A stretch of 64,000 nucleotides of DNA from TMED88 sp964515335 (GCA_964515335.1 CAZETS010000020.1:6085-70084), one strand, 5' to 3'. Shown: positions 33,525-44,152, counted from the first letter of the stretch. The notes: generated by a model not told the origin, from the letters alone. Program-made: numbers and translations.

Positions 33525-33949
33525 CGCTGGACGCCATGAAGGACTTCGACCTCCTCGCGGAGTTCGACGACGAAGACCGCGAGGCGCTCGCCGAGCTGCT
33601 CGAGGAGCGGTCGCTGCGCGAGGGCCGGCGCATCTTCTGCGAGGGCAACGAGGCCGAGGGCCTGGTGCTGGTGACATCGGGCAGCGTGAAGCTCGAGGGG
33701 CGGCGCAGCGCCTCGGCCGAGATCGTCGAGGCGCCCGTCACACTCGGCTTGCTGTCGCTGATCGCGGTGGGACCACGGGAGTGCACGGCGTTCGCCGCCG
33801 AGCCGTGCGAGCTGCTCGTGCTGCCGCGAACGTCGTTTCGTCGTCTCATGGACGACCATCCGCGCACGGCGTGCCGCCTCGTCGAGGGCATCGTCGACGA
33901 AGCCAGCGGCCTGATCCGCGCCGCCCTCGACCAGCTCGCGGAGGCCTGA
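33521..33949 (+). CDS. Cyclic nucleotide-binding domain protein without DNA-binding domain
   Basis: 142 residues forming a single Crp-like jelly-roll: FDLLAEFDDEDREALAELLEER, then REGRRIFCEGNEAEGLVLVTSGSVKLEG and LLVLPRTSFRRLMDDHP. The phosphate-binding cassette of CRP (typically RxA after an E) is not clear, so nucleotide binding is unproven. There is no helix-turn-helix, so it is a stand-alone sensor or partner protein. It overlaps the stop of the PATAN gene, implying a joint function; the guaB promoter follows directly. Confidence 0.8.
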   Translation: MTLDAMKDFDLLAEFDDEDREALAELLEERSLREGRRIFCEGNEAEGLVLVTSGSVKLEGRRSASAEIVEAPVTLGLLSLIAVGPRECTAFAAEPCELLVLPRTSFRRLMDDHPRTACRLVEGIVDEASGLIRAALDQLAEA

Positions 33950-33970
33950 CCCGGGCAGCGGCGGGTTTGG

Positions 33971-33999
33971 TTGACCCGTCATCGGGCCGCCACTATCCT
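33971..33999 (+). promoter_or_regulatory. Predicted sigma-70 promoter of guaB
   Basis: TTGACC (33971-33976) and TATCCT (33994-33999) with the ideal 17-bp spacer, just after the signalling cassette. The predicted start of transcription, about 34005, gives a leader of about 165 nt. Confidence 0.6.
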
Positions 34000-34005
34000 G
34001 CGCGC

Positions 34006-34049
34006 GCGAGCTCCGCAGGGGGGTCGCCTTACCCCCATCGGCAGCTCGC
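34006..34049 (+). promoter_or_regulatory. Hairpin at the extreme 5' end of the guaB leader
   Basis: GCGAGCT (34006-34012) pairs with AGCTCGC (34043-34049); inside, a run of six G (34018-34023) faces CCCCC (34032-34036). The structure begins at the predicted transcription start, so it could protect the RNA 5' end or regulate guaB. It does not resemble the known purine riboswitch. Confidence 0.45.
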
Positions 34050-34171
34050 TTCGTGGTCTTCGAGGCGGGTCCCAGAGCTTGCTCGGGCGCGCGTCGCGGG
34101 CGGTACCGGGGCTTCGGGCGCGGCTGATGGACGGCAGATCGTGCCGTCGGGGAGCCGCTGGGGGACAGCGG

Positions 34172-35674
<1,503 letters not shown>

Positions 35675-35690
35675 GCCCGGGCGGCCCCAC

Positions 35691-35786
35691 GAACGTTGCT
35701 CCTCGAACGTTGCCCCTCGAAAGTTGCCCTCGAAGAGAGCACACCCCGAAACCGCGCACCCGAAACCGAGAGCCCGAAGCCCGCGA
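35691..35786 (+). repeat. 14-bp periodic repeat tract directly before guaA
   Basis: Two related arrays with a 14-bp period. The first has GAACGTTGCTCCTC, GAACGTTGCCCCTC and a 13-bp variant beginning GAAAGTTGC (35691-35731). The second has CCCGAAACCGCGCA, CCCGAAACCGAGAG and CCCGAAGCCCGCGA (35745-35786), ending exactly at the ATG. GAA recurs about every 14 bp across the tract. It replaces the usual ribosome-site region. Confidence 0.7.
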
Positions 35787-37367
35787 ATGCCGAGCCCCGC
35801 CGCGCCGTCCCACCCGACCGCCACCGCCCACAGCCGAATCCTGATCCTCGACTTCGGCTCCCAGTACACCCAGCTGATCGCTCGCCGCGTCCGCGAGCTG
35901 CACGTCTACAGCGAGATCCACCCGGGCGACCTCTCCCTCGAGGAGATCAGGTCCTTCGGGCCTTCGGGGATCGTGCTGTCCGGCGGCCCGGCCAGCGTGC
36001 TCGACGCCGACTCTCCCGACGTCGACCCCGGCGTCTTCGAGCTCGGGGTCCCGGTGCTCGGCATCTGCTACGGGCTGCAGCTGCTCGTCGCCCGGCTCGG
36101 CGGGCGCGTCGAGGCCTCGGACGACCGCGAGTACGGGCGCGCCCACCTGAAGATCGAGCGCGCGGATCCGCTCCTCGAGGGCCTCGCTGCCGAGGAGTCC
36201 CACGTCGTCTGGATGAGCCACGGAGACCGGGTGCTCGAGCTGCCCGCGGGCTTCGAAGTGGTGGCCAGCAGCGGCAGTTCGCCCTTCGCCGCGGTCCGCA
36301 ACCTGGCTGCGCGGGTCTGGGGCCTGCAGTTCCACCCGGAGGTCGTCCACACCGAAGGCGGCCTGCGCATCCTCCGCAACTTCGTCCGCGGCGTCTGCGA
36401 GTGTGCGCCCGACTGGACGATGGCGGCCTTCATCGACGAGCACCTCGAGTCGATCCGCGCCCAGGTGGGAGACGGCCGGGTGATCTGCGGTCTCTCCGGC
36501 GGCGTCGATTCGTCGGTGGCCGCGGCGCTGGTGCACCGCGCCGTGGGCGAGCAGCTGACCTGCATCTTCGTCGACCACGGGCTGATGCGCGAGAACGAGC
36601 GCGCCGAGGTGGAGGCGACCTTCCGCGAGACCCTCGGTGTGGACCTGGTCTCGGTCGACGCCTCGCAACGCTTCCTGGCTGCCCTCGAGGGGGTGACCGA
36701 TCCCGAGAAGAAGCGCCGCGAGATCGGGCGGCTCTTCATCGAGGTCTTCGAGGAGGAGGCCGAGAAGGTCGGCGACGCGCGCTTCCTCGTACAGGGCACC
36801 CTGTATCCGGACGTGATCGAGAGCGTGTCGGTAAAGGGCGCCTCGGTGACGATCAAGACGCACCACAACGTCGGCGGGCTGCCCGAGGACATGCGGCTCG
36901 AGCTCGTCGAGCCGCTGCGCGAGCTGTTCAAGGACGAGGTGCGCGAGCTCGGCCGGGCCCTCGGCCTGCCGGAGCGCGCGGTCGGGCGCCATCCGTTTCC
37001 GGGACCGGGGCTCGCGATCCGCATCATGGGCGAGGTCACTCGCGACCGCCTGGCCGCGCTGCGCCGGGCCGACGCGATCATGAACGAAGAGATCCGGGCC
37101 GCGGGCCTCTACGACGACATCTGGCAGGCGCTCGTCGTCTTCCTGCCGGTGCACAGCGTCGGCGTGATGGGGGATGCGCGCACCTACGAGAACGTCGTGG
37201 CGGTGCGCTGCGTCACCTCGGTGGACGCCATGACGGCCGACTTCGCCCACGTGCCCTGGGAGGTGCTGGGGCGAATCTCGAACCGAATCATCAACGAGGT
37301 GAAGGGCATCAACCGAGTCGTCTACGACATCTCCTCCAAGCCCCCCGCGACGATCGAGTGGGAGTAG
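35787..37367 (+). CDS. guaA: GMP synthase (glutamine-hydrolysing)
   Basis: Converts XMP to GMP using glutamine and ATP. The 526-residue protein has an N-terminal class I glutamine amidotransferase: ILILDFGSQYTQLIARRVRE, nucleophile Cys in GICYGLQLL, and His/Glu in GLQFHPEVVHT. The PP-loop ATPase domain has GLSGGVDSSVAAALV, and the C-terminal dimerisation domain has GRHPFPGPGLAIRI and KPPATIEWE at the end. The ATG is chosen because upstream in-frame starts read through the repeat tract. No good ribosome site is seen before it. dnaE begins 3 nt after the stop. Confidence 0.97.
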   Translation: MPSPAAPSHPTATAHSRILILDFGSQYTQLIARRVRELHVYSEIHPGDLSLEEIRSFGPSGIVLSGGPASVLDADSPDVDPGVFELGVPVLGICYGLQLLVARLGGRVEASDDREYGRAHLKIERADPLLEGLAAEESHVVWMSHGDRVLELPAGFEVVASSGSSPFAAVRNLAARVWGLQFHPEVVHTEGGLRILRNFVRGVCECAPDWTMAAFIDEHLESIRAQVGDGRVICGLSGGVDSSVAAALVHRAVGEQLTCIFVDHGLMRENERAEVEATFRETLGVDLVSVDASQRFLAALEGVTDPEKKRREIGRLFIEVFEEEAEKVGDARFLVQGTLYPDVIESVSVKGASVTIKTHHNVGGLPEDMRLELVEPLRELFKDEVRELGRALGLPERAVGRHPFPGPGLAIRIMGEVTRDRLAALRRADAIMNEEIRAAGLYDDIWQALVVFLPVHSVGVMGDARTYENVVAVRCVTSVDAMTADFAHVPWEVLGRISNRIINEVKGINRVVYDISSKPPATIEWE

Positions 37368-37370
37368 GGC

Positions 37371-40300
37371 GTGCCGAAGCCCTTCGTCCACCTCCACCTC
37401 CACACGCAGTACTCGCTGCTCGACGGCGCCATCAAGCACAATCCGCTGTTCGAGCGGGCGCGCGCGTGCAACATGCCGGCGGTCGCCCAGACCGACCACG
37501 GCAACCTCTTCGGCACGGTCGAGTTCTACGAGAAGGCGCGCGCCAACGACGTCAAGCCGATCATCGGCTGCGAGGTCTACTTCGCGGGCGGCTCCCGGTT
37601 CGAGCGCGAGAAGCGCGAGCGCGACGAGAGCGGCTACGACGCCATCAACCACCTGCTGCTGCTCGCCATGAACGAGACCGGGTACCGCAACCTGATGACC
37701 CTCGTCTCGAAGGGCTATCTCGAGGGCTTCTACTACAAGCCGCGCATCGACTGGAGCCTGCTCGAGCAGCACCACGAGGGGCTGATCTGCACCTCGGGCT
37801 GCCTGTCGGCCCCGGTGCCCCGGGCCATCACGTACGGTGAGACGAACCGCGCCTGGGAGATGGCGGAGCAGTTCCAGCAGCTCTTCGGCGACCGCTACTA
37901 CCTCGAGGTGCAGCGCCACGGCATCGCGGCCCAGGACCAGGTGAACGCCGAGCTGTTCAAGATGGCCGACGACATGCGGATCCCGCTCGTCGCCACCAAC
38001 GACGCCCACTACCTCGATCACGACGACCACAGCCACCACGACGCACTGCTCTGCATCGGCACGGCCGCCAACCTCTCCGACGAGAAGCGCTTCCGCTTCG
38101 ACGGCGAAGGCTTCTTCGTCAAGGACGGCGACGCGATGCGCGAAGTCTTCCACGACCGCCTCGACGCCGTCGAGAACACACTGGTGATCGCCGAGCGCTG
38201 TGACGTCGAGATTCCGATGGGCGAGTACCACATGCCCGACTACCAGGTGCCCGCCGGCCGCAGCCTCGAGGAAGTGATGGCCGATCAGGCGTGGGCGGGC
38301 CTGCGGCGCAAGCTCGACATGGCGCCCGACGAGCCCTTCGACAAGGCCGACCACAAGCCCTACGTCGAGCGCATGCACCACGAACTCGGCGTGATCGATC
38401 AGATGGGCTTTCCGGGCTACTTCCTGATCGTCGCCGACTTCATCAACTGGGCGAAGGACCACGGGATCCCGGTGGGGCCGGGCCGCGGCAGCTCGGCGGG
38501 CAGCCTCGTCGCCTATGGGATGAACATCACCAACGTCGATCCCATCGAGTACGACATCATCTTCGAGCGCTTCCTGAACCCCGAGCGCATCTCGATGCCC
38601 GACATCGACGTCGACTTCTGCATGAGGGGTCGCGAGCAGGTCATCCGCTACGTGGCGGACAAGTACGACGGCGAGGCCCACCAGGACGAGCAGGGCGCCG
38701 GCCGCTACGACGCGATGAAGGTCGCCCAGATCGTCACCTTCGGGACCTTGCAGGCCCGGGCCGCCATCCGCGACGTGGGCCGGGTGATGGGGCTCTCCTT
38801 CGGCGACGTCGACCGGATCGCGAAGCTGGTGCCCGAGGTGCTCGGCATCACGCTCGACGAAGCCATCGAACAGTCGCCCGAGCTGCGCGCGCTGATGGAC
38901 GCCGACGGACAGGTCGACCAGCTGATCGAGACGGCGCGCAAGCTCGAGGGTCTCACCCGCCACGCCAGCAAGCACGCCGCGGGGGTCGTGATCGGCACGC
39001 AGCCGCTGATCGACATGGTTCCGCTGTACCGCGACCCCAAGTCGGGCGACGTGATGTCGCAGTTCAACATGAACTGCGTCGAGAAGGTGGGGCTGATCAA
39101 GTTCGACTTCCTCGGCCTGAAGACCCTCACCCTGCTGGCCGACGCCGAGAAGATGATCCGGCGCAAGGAGGGCTTCGAGGACTTCGACGTCAACGCCATA
39201 CCGATGGACGACGAAGCCACATACGAGATGCTCGCCCGCGGCGACACGGAAGGCGTCTTCCAGGTCGAGTCGTCGGGCATGACCGATCTCGTCGTCAAGC
39301 TGCGCCCGCGCTCCTTTCGCGAGGTGATTCCGCTGGTCGCCCTCTACCGCCCGGGCCCCCTCCAGTCGGGCATGGTCGACGACTACGTGAACCGCAAGCA
39401 GGGGCTCACGAAGGTCGAGCCCGTGCATCCGATGGTCGAGGACCTCACCGAGGAGACGCTCGGCGTCATCGTCTACCAGGACCAGGTGCTGCAGATCGCC
39501 CAGAAGATGGCCGGCTACAGCCTCGGCGAAGCCGATCTGCTGCGCCGCGCGATGGGCAAGAAGAAGCCCGAGGAGATGGAGAAGCAGCGCGTGCGCTTCG
39601 TCGAGGGCAGCACGGCGAACGGAATCGATGCCAGGGAGGCGGGGGACGTCTTCGACCTGATCACCGAGTTCGCTGGCTACGGCTTCCCGAAGGCGCACTC
39701 CACCGCCTACGCGTACATCACCTACCAGACCGCCTACCTCAAGGCGAACCACCGCGCCGAGTACCTGGCCGCCATGCTCACCATCGAGTCGAGCAATCAC
39801 GACAAGATGGCCCGCTACATCGCCCACGTGCGCGAGAGCGGCATCGACATCCTGCCGCCCGACGTGAACGAATCGAGTCGCGACTTCGGCGTGGTGGGCG
39901 GGGTGATCCGCTTCGGCTTCGCGGGCATCAAGAACGTGGGCGACGGCGCCATCGAAACGATCCTCTCGGCCCGTGAGGCCGACGGTCCCTTCGAGAGCCT
40001 CTTCGACGTGGCGCGCCGCGTGGACGGCCGCAAGGTGAATCGACGGGTCTTCGAGGCGCTCGTCAAGTGCGGCGCCTTCGACTCGCTTCACGAGAACCGG
40101 GCGGCGGTGTGGGCCTCGCTCGATCACGCCCTCGAGCGAGCCGCCGCCGACCAGCGCGACAGGGCAGTCGGGCAGGAGAGCCTCTTCGGAAGCGAGCCGG
40201 ACGCGGCCGTCGGCACCGCGCCGGCGCTGCTCGACGTGCCGGGCTGGAGTGATCGCGAGCGGCTGGCCCACGAGAAGGAGCTGCTCGGCTTCTACGTCAG

Positions 40301-40913
40301 CGGCCACCCCCTCGGCGAGGTGGCCGAGCAGCTCTCGCGCTACGTCGACACCACGGCCTCGAGCGCCGCGGGGCGGGGCGGGCGCGAGGTGCGGATCGGC
40401 GGCCTGCTGACCGGGCTGCGGGAGACCCGCACGAGGCGCGGCCAGCGCATGGGCTTCGGCACCCTCGAGGATCTCGAGGGCGCCTTCGAGCTGGTGATCT
40501 TCACCGAGCCCTTCAACCTGCACGTCGATACCCTTCGGCAGGCCAAGGACGGCAGCGACGGCAGCGGCGGTGGGCCGACCCCGCTGCTCGTCTTCGGCAA
40601 GCTCGAGGAGGGCGACCCGCCCAAGGTTCTGGTGGGCGACGTGATGCGCCTCGAAGAGGCCCAGGAGCGGCTGACCGCCCACCTGCGCATCCGCGTCGGC
40701 GCGCCCGACGTCACGCGCGACCGCATGGTGGCGCTGCGCAATCTGCTGGCCTCGCGGCCGGGTGATTGCAGCGTGTTCGTCCACGTGACGATTCCCGGCG
40801 AGAGCGAGACGGTGCTTTCGGTGGGTGGCCTGCGTGGGGTCGAGTCGAGCGAGGCCCTGCAGCGCGACGTGGATGCGCTGTTCGGCCGTCCTGTCACGGA
40901 GGGGGCGCTGTGA
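37371..40913 (+). CDS. dnaE: DNA polymerase III subunit alpha (DnaE)
   Basis: Replicative polymerase catalytic subunit, 1180 residues. The N-terminal PHP domain has HLHLHTQYSLLDG, TDHGNLFG and NDAHYLDHDD. The polymerase core has GPGRGSSAGSLVAYG and the catalytic acidic motif PDIDVDFC (410-417), with a third acidic residue in KFDFLGLKTL. YRPGPLQSGMVDDY and AYAYITYQTAYLKANH are present. A helix-hairpin-helix region and a C-terminal OB fold (VRIGGLLTGLRETRTRRGQRMGF) complete it. The PHP domain retains many metal-ligand residues, so it may keep nuclease activity. The start is GTG, 3 nt after guaA, which places the replicase in a purine-synthesis operon. Confidence 0.97.
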   Translation: MPKPFVHLHLHTQYSLLDGAIKHNPLFERARACNMPAVAQTDHGNLFGTVEFYEKARANDVKPIIGCEVYFAGGSRFEREKRERDESGYDAINHLLLLAMNETGYRNLMTLVSKGYLEGFYYKPRIDWSLLEQHHEGLICTSGCLSAPVPRAITYGETNRAWEMAEQFQQLFGDRYYLEVQRHGIAAQDQVNAELFKMADDMRIPLVATNDAHYLDHDDHSHHDALLCIGTAANLSDEKRFRFDGEGFFVKDGDAMREVFHDRLDAVENTLVIAERCDVEIPMGEYHMPDYQVPAGRSLEEVMADQAWAGLRRKLDMAPDEPFDKADHKPYVERMHHELGVIDQMGFPGYFLIVADFINWAKDHGIPVGPGRGSSAGSLVAYGMNITNVDPIEYDIIFERFLNPERISMPDIDVDFCMRGREQVIRYVADKYDGEAHQDEQGAGRYDAMKVAQIVTFGTLQARAAIRDVGRVMGLSFGDVDRIAKLVPEVLGITLDEAIEQSPELRALMDADGQVDQLIETARKLEGLTRHASKHAAGVVIGTQPLIDMVPLYRDPKSGDVMSQFNMNCVEKVGLIKFDFLGLKTLTLLADAEKMIRRKEGFEDFDVNAIPMDDEATYEMLARGDTEGVFQVESSGMTDLVVKLRPRSFREVIPLVALYRPGPLQSGMVDDYVNRKQGLTKVEPVHPMVEDLTEETLGVIVYQDQVLQIAQKMAGYSLGEADLLRRAMGKKKPEEMEKQRVRFVEGSTANGIDAREAGDVFDLITEFAGYGFPKAHSTAYAYITYQTAYLKANHRAEYLAAMLTIESSNHDKMARYIAHVRESGIDILPPDVNESSRDFGVVGGVIRFGFAGIKNVGDGAIETILSAREADGPFESLFDVARRVDGRKVNRRVFEALVKCGAFDSLHENRAAVWASLDHALERAAADQRDRAVGQESLFGSEPDAAVGTAPALLDVPGWSDRERLAHEKELLGFYVSGHPLGEVAEQLSRYVDTTASSAAGRGGREVRIGGLLTGLRETRTRRGQRMGFGTLEDLEGAFELVIFTEPFNLHVDTLRQAKDGSDGSGGGPTPLLVFGKLEEGDPPKVLVGDVMRLEEAQERLTAHLRIRVGAPDVTRDRMVALRNLLASRPGDCSVFVHVTIPGESETVLSVGGLRGVESSEALQRDVDALFGRPVTEGAL

Positions 40914-41779
40914 GGGGCCGGATGTTGGTGCGATTGGCGCTCGCGTGTGCGGTCGCCCTGCAGGCCGCGAACGCGAGCGGCGAGGTGCAGCTGCTCGAGG
41001 TCGTCGGCGCCGTGCCGCTGGACGAGCAGATGCGCGCGTCGGGCATCCCGAAGGAACGCGCCATCGACGAGGCGCTCTGGGAGGGCGTCTCGCGAGTGGC
41101 GGACGACCTGCTCGTCGACAGCATCCTGCTCGAACCCGAGCCCGGGGCCGATGGCGATGGCGACGCCGAGGGCGCGATCGAGTCCGGTTCCGAGGAGGTC
41201 GTCGATCCGATCCGTGCGGCGCTCGGCGACGACATGGTGCCCTACACCAGGAGCTTCAGGATCGTCGACGACCAGGGCGAGCGGCCGGCTCTCTTCACCG
41301 ACAACCCCGACGCCGCCACCGAGTACGTGGTGGTCGTGGAGGTGCAGGTCGAGACCGAGCGGGTCCGCGAGCGGCTGGTGGCGGCGGGGTTGCTCGAGGA
41401 CGAGGAGCAGATGGCGCTGTCGGGCATCGAGCTCGAGGTGCGTGAGCTCGGGCACTACGGCGGCTACGCGGAGCTCGTTGCCCTGCTGATCAGCGAGCCG
41501 GTCGGCGCGGCCTCGGCCTCGCCCCGCGAGATGGAGCGGGGACGCGCCTTGCTTCACATCGAGGCCGAGTGGGGGGCGACCGAGCTGCTCGAGCGTCTGC
41601 TGGCCGCCGCGCCGCCGGCCCTGCGCATCACCCCCGTCGAGGTTCGCGAGCCGCGCGAATCCGGCATCGGCTGGACGTTCTCGGACGTCGAGCCCGCGCG
41701 GCTGGTGATCGCGGTGGAGTGGGCTCCCGAGCCCCCTGAGCCTGCTCAGCCGGACCACGAGCGGCCCGAGGAGGGATAG
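40910..41779 (+). CDS. Predicted secreted protein of unknown function
   Basis: 289 residues that I do not recognise. A signal peptide (about 1-24: RMLVRLALACAVALQAANASG) predicts export. The mature part starts EVQLLEVVGAVPLDEQMR and has an Ala/Leu-rich segment KERAIDEALWEGVSRVADDLL, which recalls DUF2066- or FlgT-like periplasmic proteins, but this is only a shape similarity. An acidic insert (EPGADGDGDAEGAIE) lies near residue 80. The GTG start overlaps the dnaE stop and has GGAGGGGG 5 nt upstream. Two repeated beta-alpha units seem to span residues 100-270. Confidence 0.7.
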   Translation: MRGRMLVRLALACAVALQAANASGEVQLLEVVGAVPLDEQMRASGIPKERAIDEALWEGVSRVADDLLVDSILLEPEPGADGDGDAEGAIESGSEEVVDPIRAALGDDMVPYTRSFRIVDDQGERPALFTDNPDAATEYVVVVEVQVETERVRERLVAAGLLEDEEQMALSGIELEVRELGHYGGYAELVALLISEPVGAASASPREMERGRALLHIEAEWGATELLERLLAAAPPALRITPVEVREPRESGIGWTFSDVEPARLVIAVEWAPEPPEPAQPDHERPEEG

Positions 41780-41876
41780 GGGGCCATCGCGCGCCGCTCG
41801 GGGGCGATATGGCGCCTCTCAGCCGCCTGAGACGGCTCCGAGCAGCGTCTGCTGTGCGGCCGGGGCTCGCACGCAA

Positions 41877-41905
41877 TTGACATGCAGGGAGCAAATCGGT
41901 AACCA
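41877..41905 (+). promoter_or_regulatory. Possible promoter of tRNA-Val
   Basis: A perfect TTGACA is followed after 17 bp by TAACCA, a poor -10. The position, about 70 bp before the tRNA in an AT-richer patch, is right for a tRNA promoter. Confidence 0.35.
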
Positions 41906-41971
41906 TTCCGCCTCCTTAGCGAGGTGGGTGGTCGATCAGACCGGTCCTCACCCCGCTCGGGAGGATCTTTC

Positions 41972-42047
41972 AGGCACGTAGCTCAGGGGCTAGAGCACCA
42001 CCTTGACACGGTGGGGGTCGGCGGTTCAAATCCGCCCGTGCCTACCA
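41972..42047 (+). tRNA. tRNA-Val (anticodon GAC), CCA encoded
   Basis: Full cloverleaf by eye: acceptor AGGCACG/CGTGCCT, D-arm GCTC/GAGC, anticodon stem CCACC/GGTGG with loop TTGACAC, and T-arm GGCGG/CCGCC with loop TTCAAAT. Discriminator A and an encoded CCA follow. The anticodon GAC reads GUC and GUU valine codons. It sits just upstream of thrS. Confidence 0.95.
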
Positions 42048-42155
42048 GGCCCGGTCCGCCGGGGCTGCATGATCGGGTGCGAGAGCGCCCGCCGAGCTCA
42101 CCCACAGGACGCCGCCCGCGCGGCTGCGACACGACCGTCATGACCTCTTCGCTCA

Positions 42156-44102
42156 ATGAGTGACCCGCTCAACGTCCAGCTCCCGGACGACAGGACACTG
42201 TCGTTCGAGGATGGGGCGACGAGCCTGGAGGTCGCACAGTCGATCGGCGCCGGTCTCGCCAAGGCTGCGCTCGCCGCTCGCGTCGACGGTCGGCTCGTCG
42301 ATCTCCGCACGCCCCTGCACGGCGACGTGCGCCTCGAGATCGTCACGGCGCGCGACCCGCAGGGCGGAGAAGTGATCCGCCACTCGGCCGAGCACGTGAT
42401 GGCCGATGCCGTGAAGCGCCTGTTTCCGGAGGCTCAGGTCGACGCCGGCCGCGCCGACCACAGCGAGAAGTTCCAGTACGACTTCCTCGTCGACGAGCCG
42501 TTCACCCCGGATGACATCGAGCGCATCCAGAAGGAGATGCAGAGCATCATCGGCGAGGGCGCGGCCTTCGAGCGGCAGGTGGTGGGCCGCGACGAGGCGA
42601 CGGCGGTCTTCCGCGATCTCGGTGAGGACCTCAAGCTGCAGCGCCTCGGCGACATCCCGGGAGGCGACGAGATCACCCTCTACCGGCACGGCGGCTTCGT
42701 CGACCTCTGCCGCGGTCCGCACGTGCAGCACTCCGGACAGATCGGCGCGGCGGCACTGCTCGAGGTGTCGGGCTCGTACTTCCGCGGCGACGAGCGCGGC
42801 CCCAAGCTCCAACGCATCTACGGCACGGCCTTCGCGAACAAGAAGGAGCTCAAGGCCTACCTGCAGCGCATCGAGGAGGCCAGGAAGCGCGATCACCGGC
42901 GCGTGGGCGTCGATCTGGGGCTGTTCGCGCTCGATCCCCACATCTCGCCGGGCGCTCCGTTCTACCTGCCCAAGGGCGTGGCGCTCTACAACGGGCTCTG
43001 CGAATTCGTTCGTGAGCTCTATCCGAAGTACGGCTTCCGGGAGGTGATCACGCCGCAGCTCTTCCGCTCGGACCTGTTCAAGAGCTCGGGCCACTACGAC
43101 AAGTTCTACGACGACATGTACTGGTTCGGCGGGGACGACGAGGACGAAGAGCTGGGCATGAAGGCCATGAACTGCCCGGGGCACTGCCACCTCTTCGGCA
43201 TCGGCAAGCGCTCCTACCGAGACCTCCCGATCCGCTGGGCCGAGTTCAGCCGCCTGCACCGCAACGAGCGCAGCGGCACCCTGGCCGGGCTGACGCGGGT
43301 GCGCGCTTTCGCCCAGGACGACGCGCACATCTACTGCGAGCCCGACCAGGTGGCGGACGAGATCGCCACCTTCTTCCGGATGGTGGTCGAGATCTACGCG
43401 AAGCTCGGGCTCGAGGGGGTCGAGATGCGTGTGTCGACCCGGCCCGAGGAGTTCCTCGGCGATCCGGCGGATTGGGACGTAGCCGAGCAGGCGCTGATCG
43501 ACGCGGTGGAGCGCGCCGGGTTCGATTGCGAGACCAAGCCGGGCGAGGGCGCCTTCTACGGCCCCAAGGTGGAGGCCGATTTCCGCGACGTGCTCGGCCG
43601 CGCCTGGACGCTCGGCACCGTGCAGATCGACATGGCGATGCCGGGGCGCTTCGGCCTGCGCTACGTCGGCCGCGACGGCGAGCTCCACCAGCCGGCCATG
43701 CTGCACCGCGCGGTGCTCGGCTCGCTCGAGCGCTTCATCGCCATCTACATCGAGCACACCGGCGGCGACTTCCCGTTCTGGCTGTCGCCCGTGCAGGTCG
43801 TCGTGCTACCGATCTCGGACCGGCTGGCCGCCTACGCGGACCGGGTGGGCGACGCGCTCGTCGCCGCCGGGCTGCGTGCAGAGGTCGACCACCGGAGCGA
43901 AACCCTCGGCTGGAGGATCCGCGAGGCCGAAAAGATGAAGATCCCGCTCACCCTCGTCGTGGGGGAGCAGGAGGAGCGGGACGGCACCGTCTCCCCGCGC
44001 CTCCGCAAGTCGAAGCAGAAGGTCGAGGCGACGGCGACGGACGCCATCGTCTCGAGGTTGGCGGAGGCCTCCGCCGACCGAAGGATGAGGCCGTTCGACT
44101 GA
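42156..44102 (+). CDS. thrS: Threonine-tRNA ligase
   Basis: Class II synthetase of 648 residues. The order is TGS domain (1-65), editing domain with HSAEHVM and GGFVDLCRGPHV, catalytic core and anticodon-binding domain. Zinc ligands that recognise threonine are visible: Cys in KAMNCPGHC, His in AQDDAHIYC and His in PAMLHRAVLGS. Motif 2 is WAEFSRLHRNERSG. The ATG at 42156 gives the normal N-terminus; its ribosome site is weak. It heads the thrS-infC-rpmI-rplT translation operon, preceded by tRNA-Val. Confidence 0.97.
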   Translation: MSDPLNVQLPDDRTLSFEDGATSLEVAQSIGAGLAKAALAARVDGRLVDLRTPLHGDVRLEIVTARDPQGGEVIRHSAEHVMADAVKRLFPEAQVDAGRADHSEKFQYDFLVDEPFTPDDIERIQKEMQSIIGEGAAFERQVVGRDEATAVFRDLGEDLKLQRLGDIPGGDEITLYRHGGFVDLCRGPHVQHSGQIGAAALLEVSGSYFRGDERGPKLQRIYGTAFANKKELKAYLQRIEEARKRDHRRVGVDLGLFALDPHISPGAPFYLPKGVALYNGLCEFVRELYPKYGFREVITPQLFRSDLFKSSGHYDKFYDDMYWFGGDDEDEELGMKAMNCPGHCHLFGIGKRSYRDLPIRWAEFSRLHRNERSGTLAGLTRVRAFAQDDAHIYCEPDQVADEIATFFRMVVEIYAKLGLEGVEMRVSTRPEEFLGDPADWDVAEQALIDAVERAGFDCETKPGEGAFYGPKVEADFRDVLGRAWTLGTVQIDMAMPGRFGLRYVGRDGELHQPAMLHRAVLGSLERFIAIYIEHTGGDFPFWLSPVQVVVLPISDRLAAYADRVGDALVAAGLRAEVDHRSETLGWRIREAEKMKIPLTLVVGEQEERDGTVSPRLRKSKQKVEATATDAIVSRLAEASADRRMRPFD

Positions 44103-44152
44103 GCGTCGGACGTCGCAAGGGAGCGTCGCGCCACGACGGGCGCACGGCTCCG

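Noticed and set aside
34006..34171. Purine riboswitch in the guaB leader
   Set aside because: The conserved three-way junction core is not visible; only a simple hairpin is.
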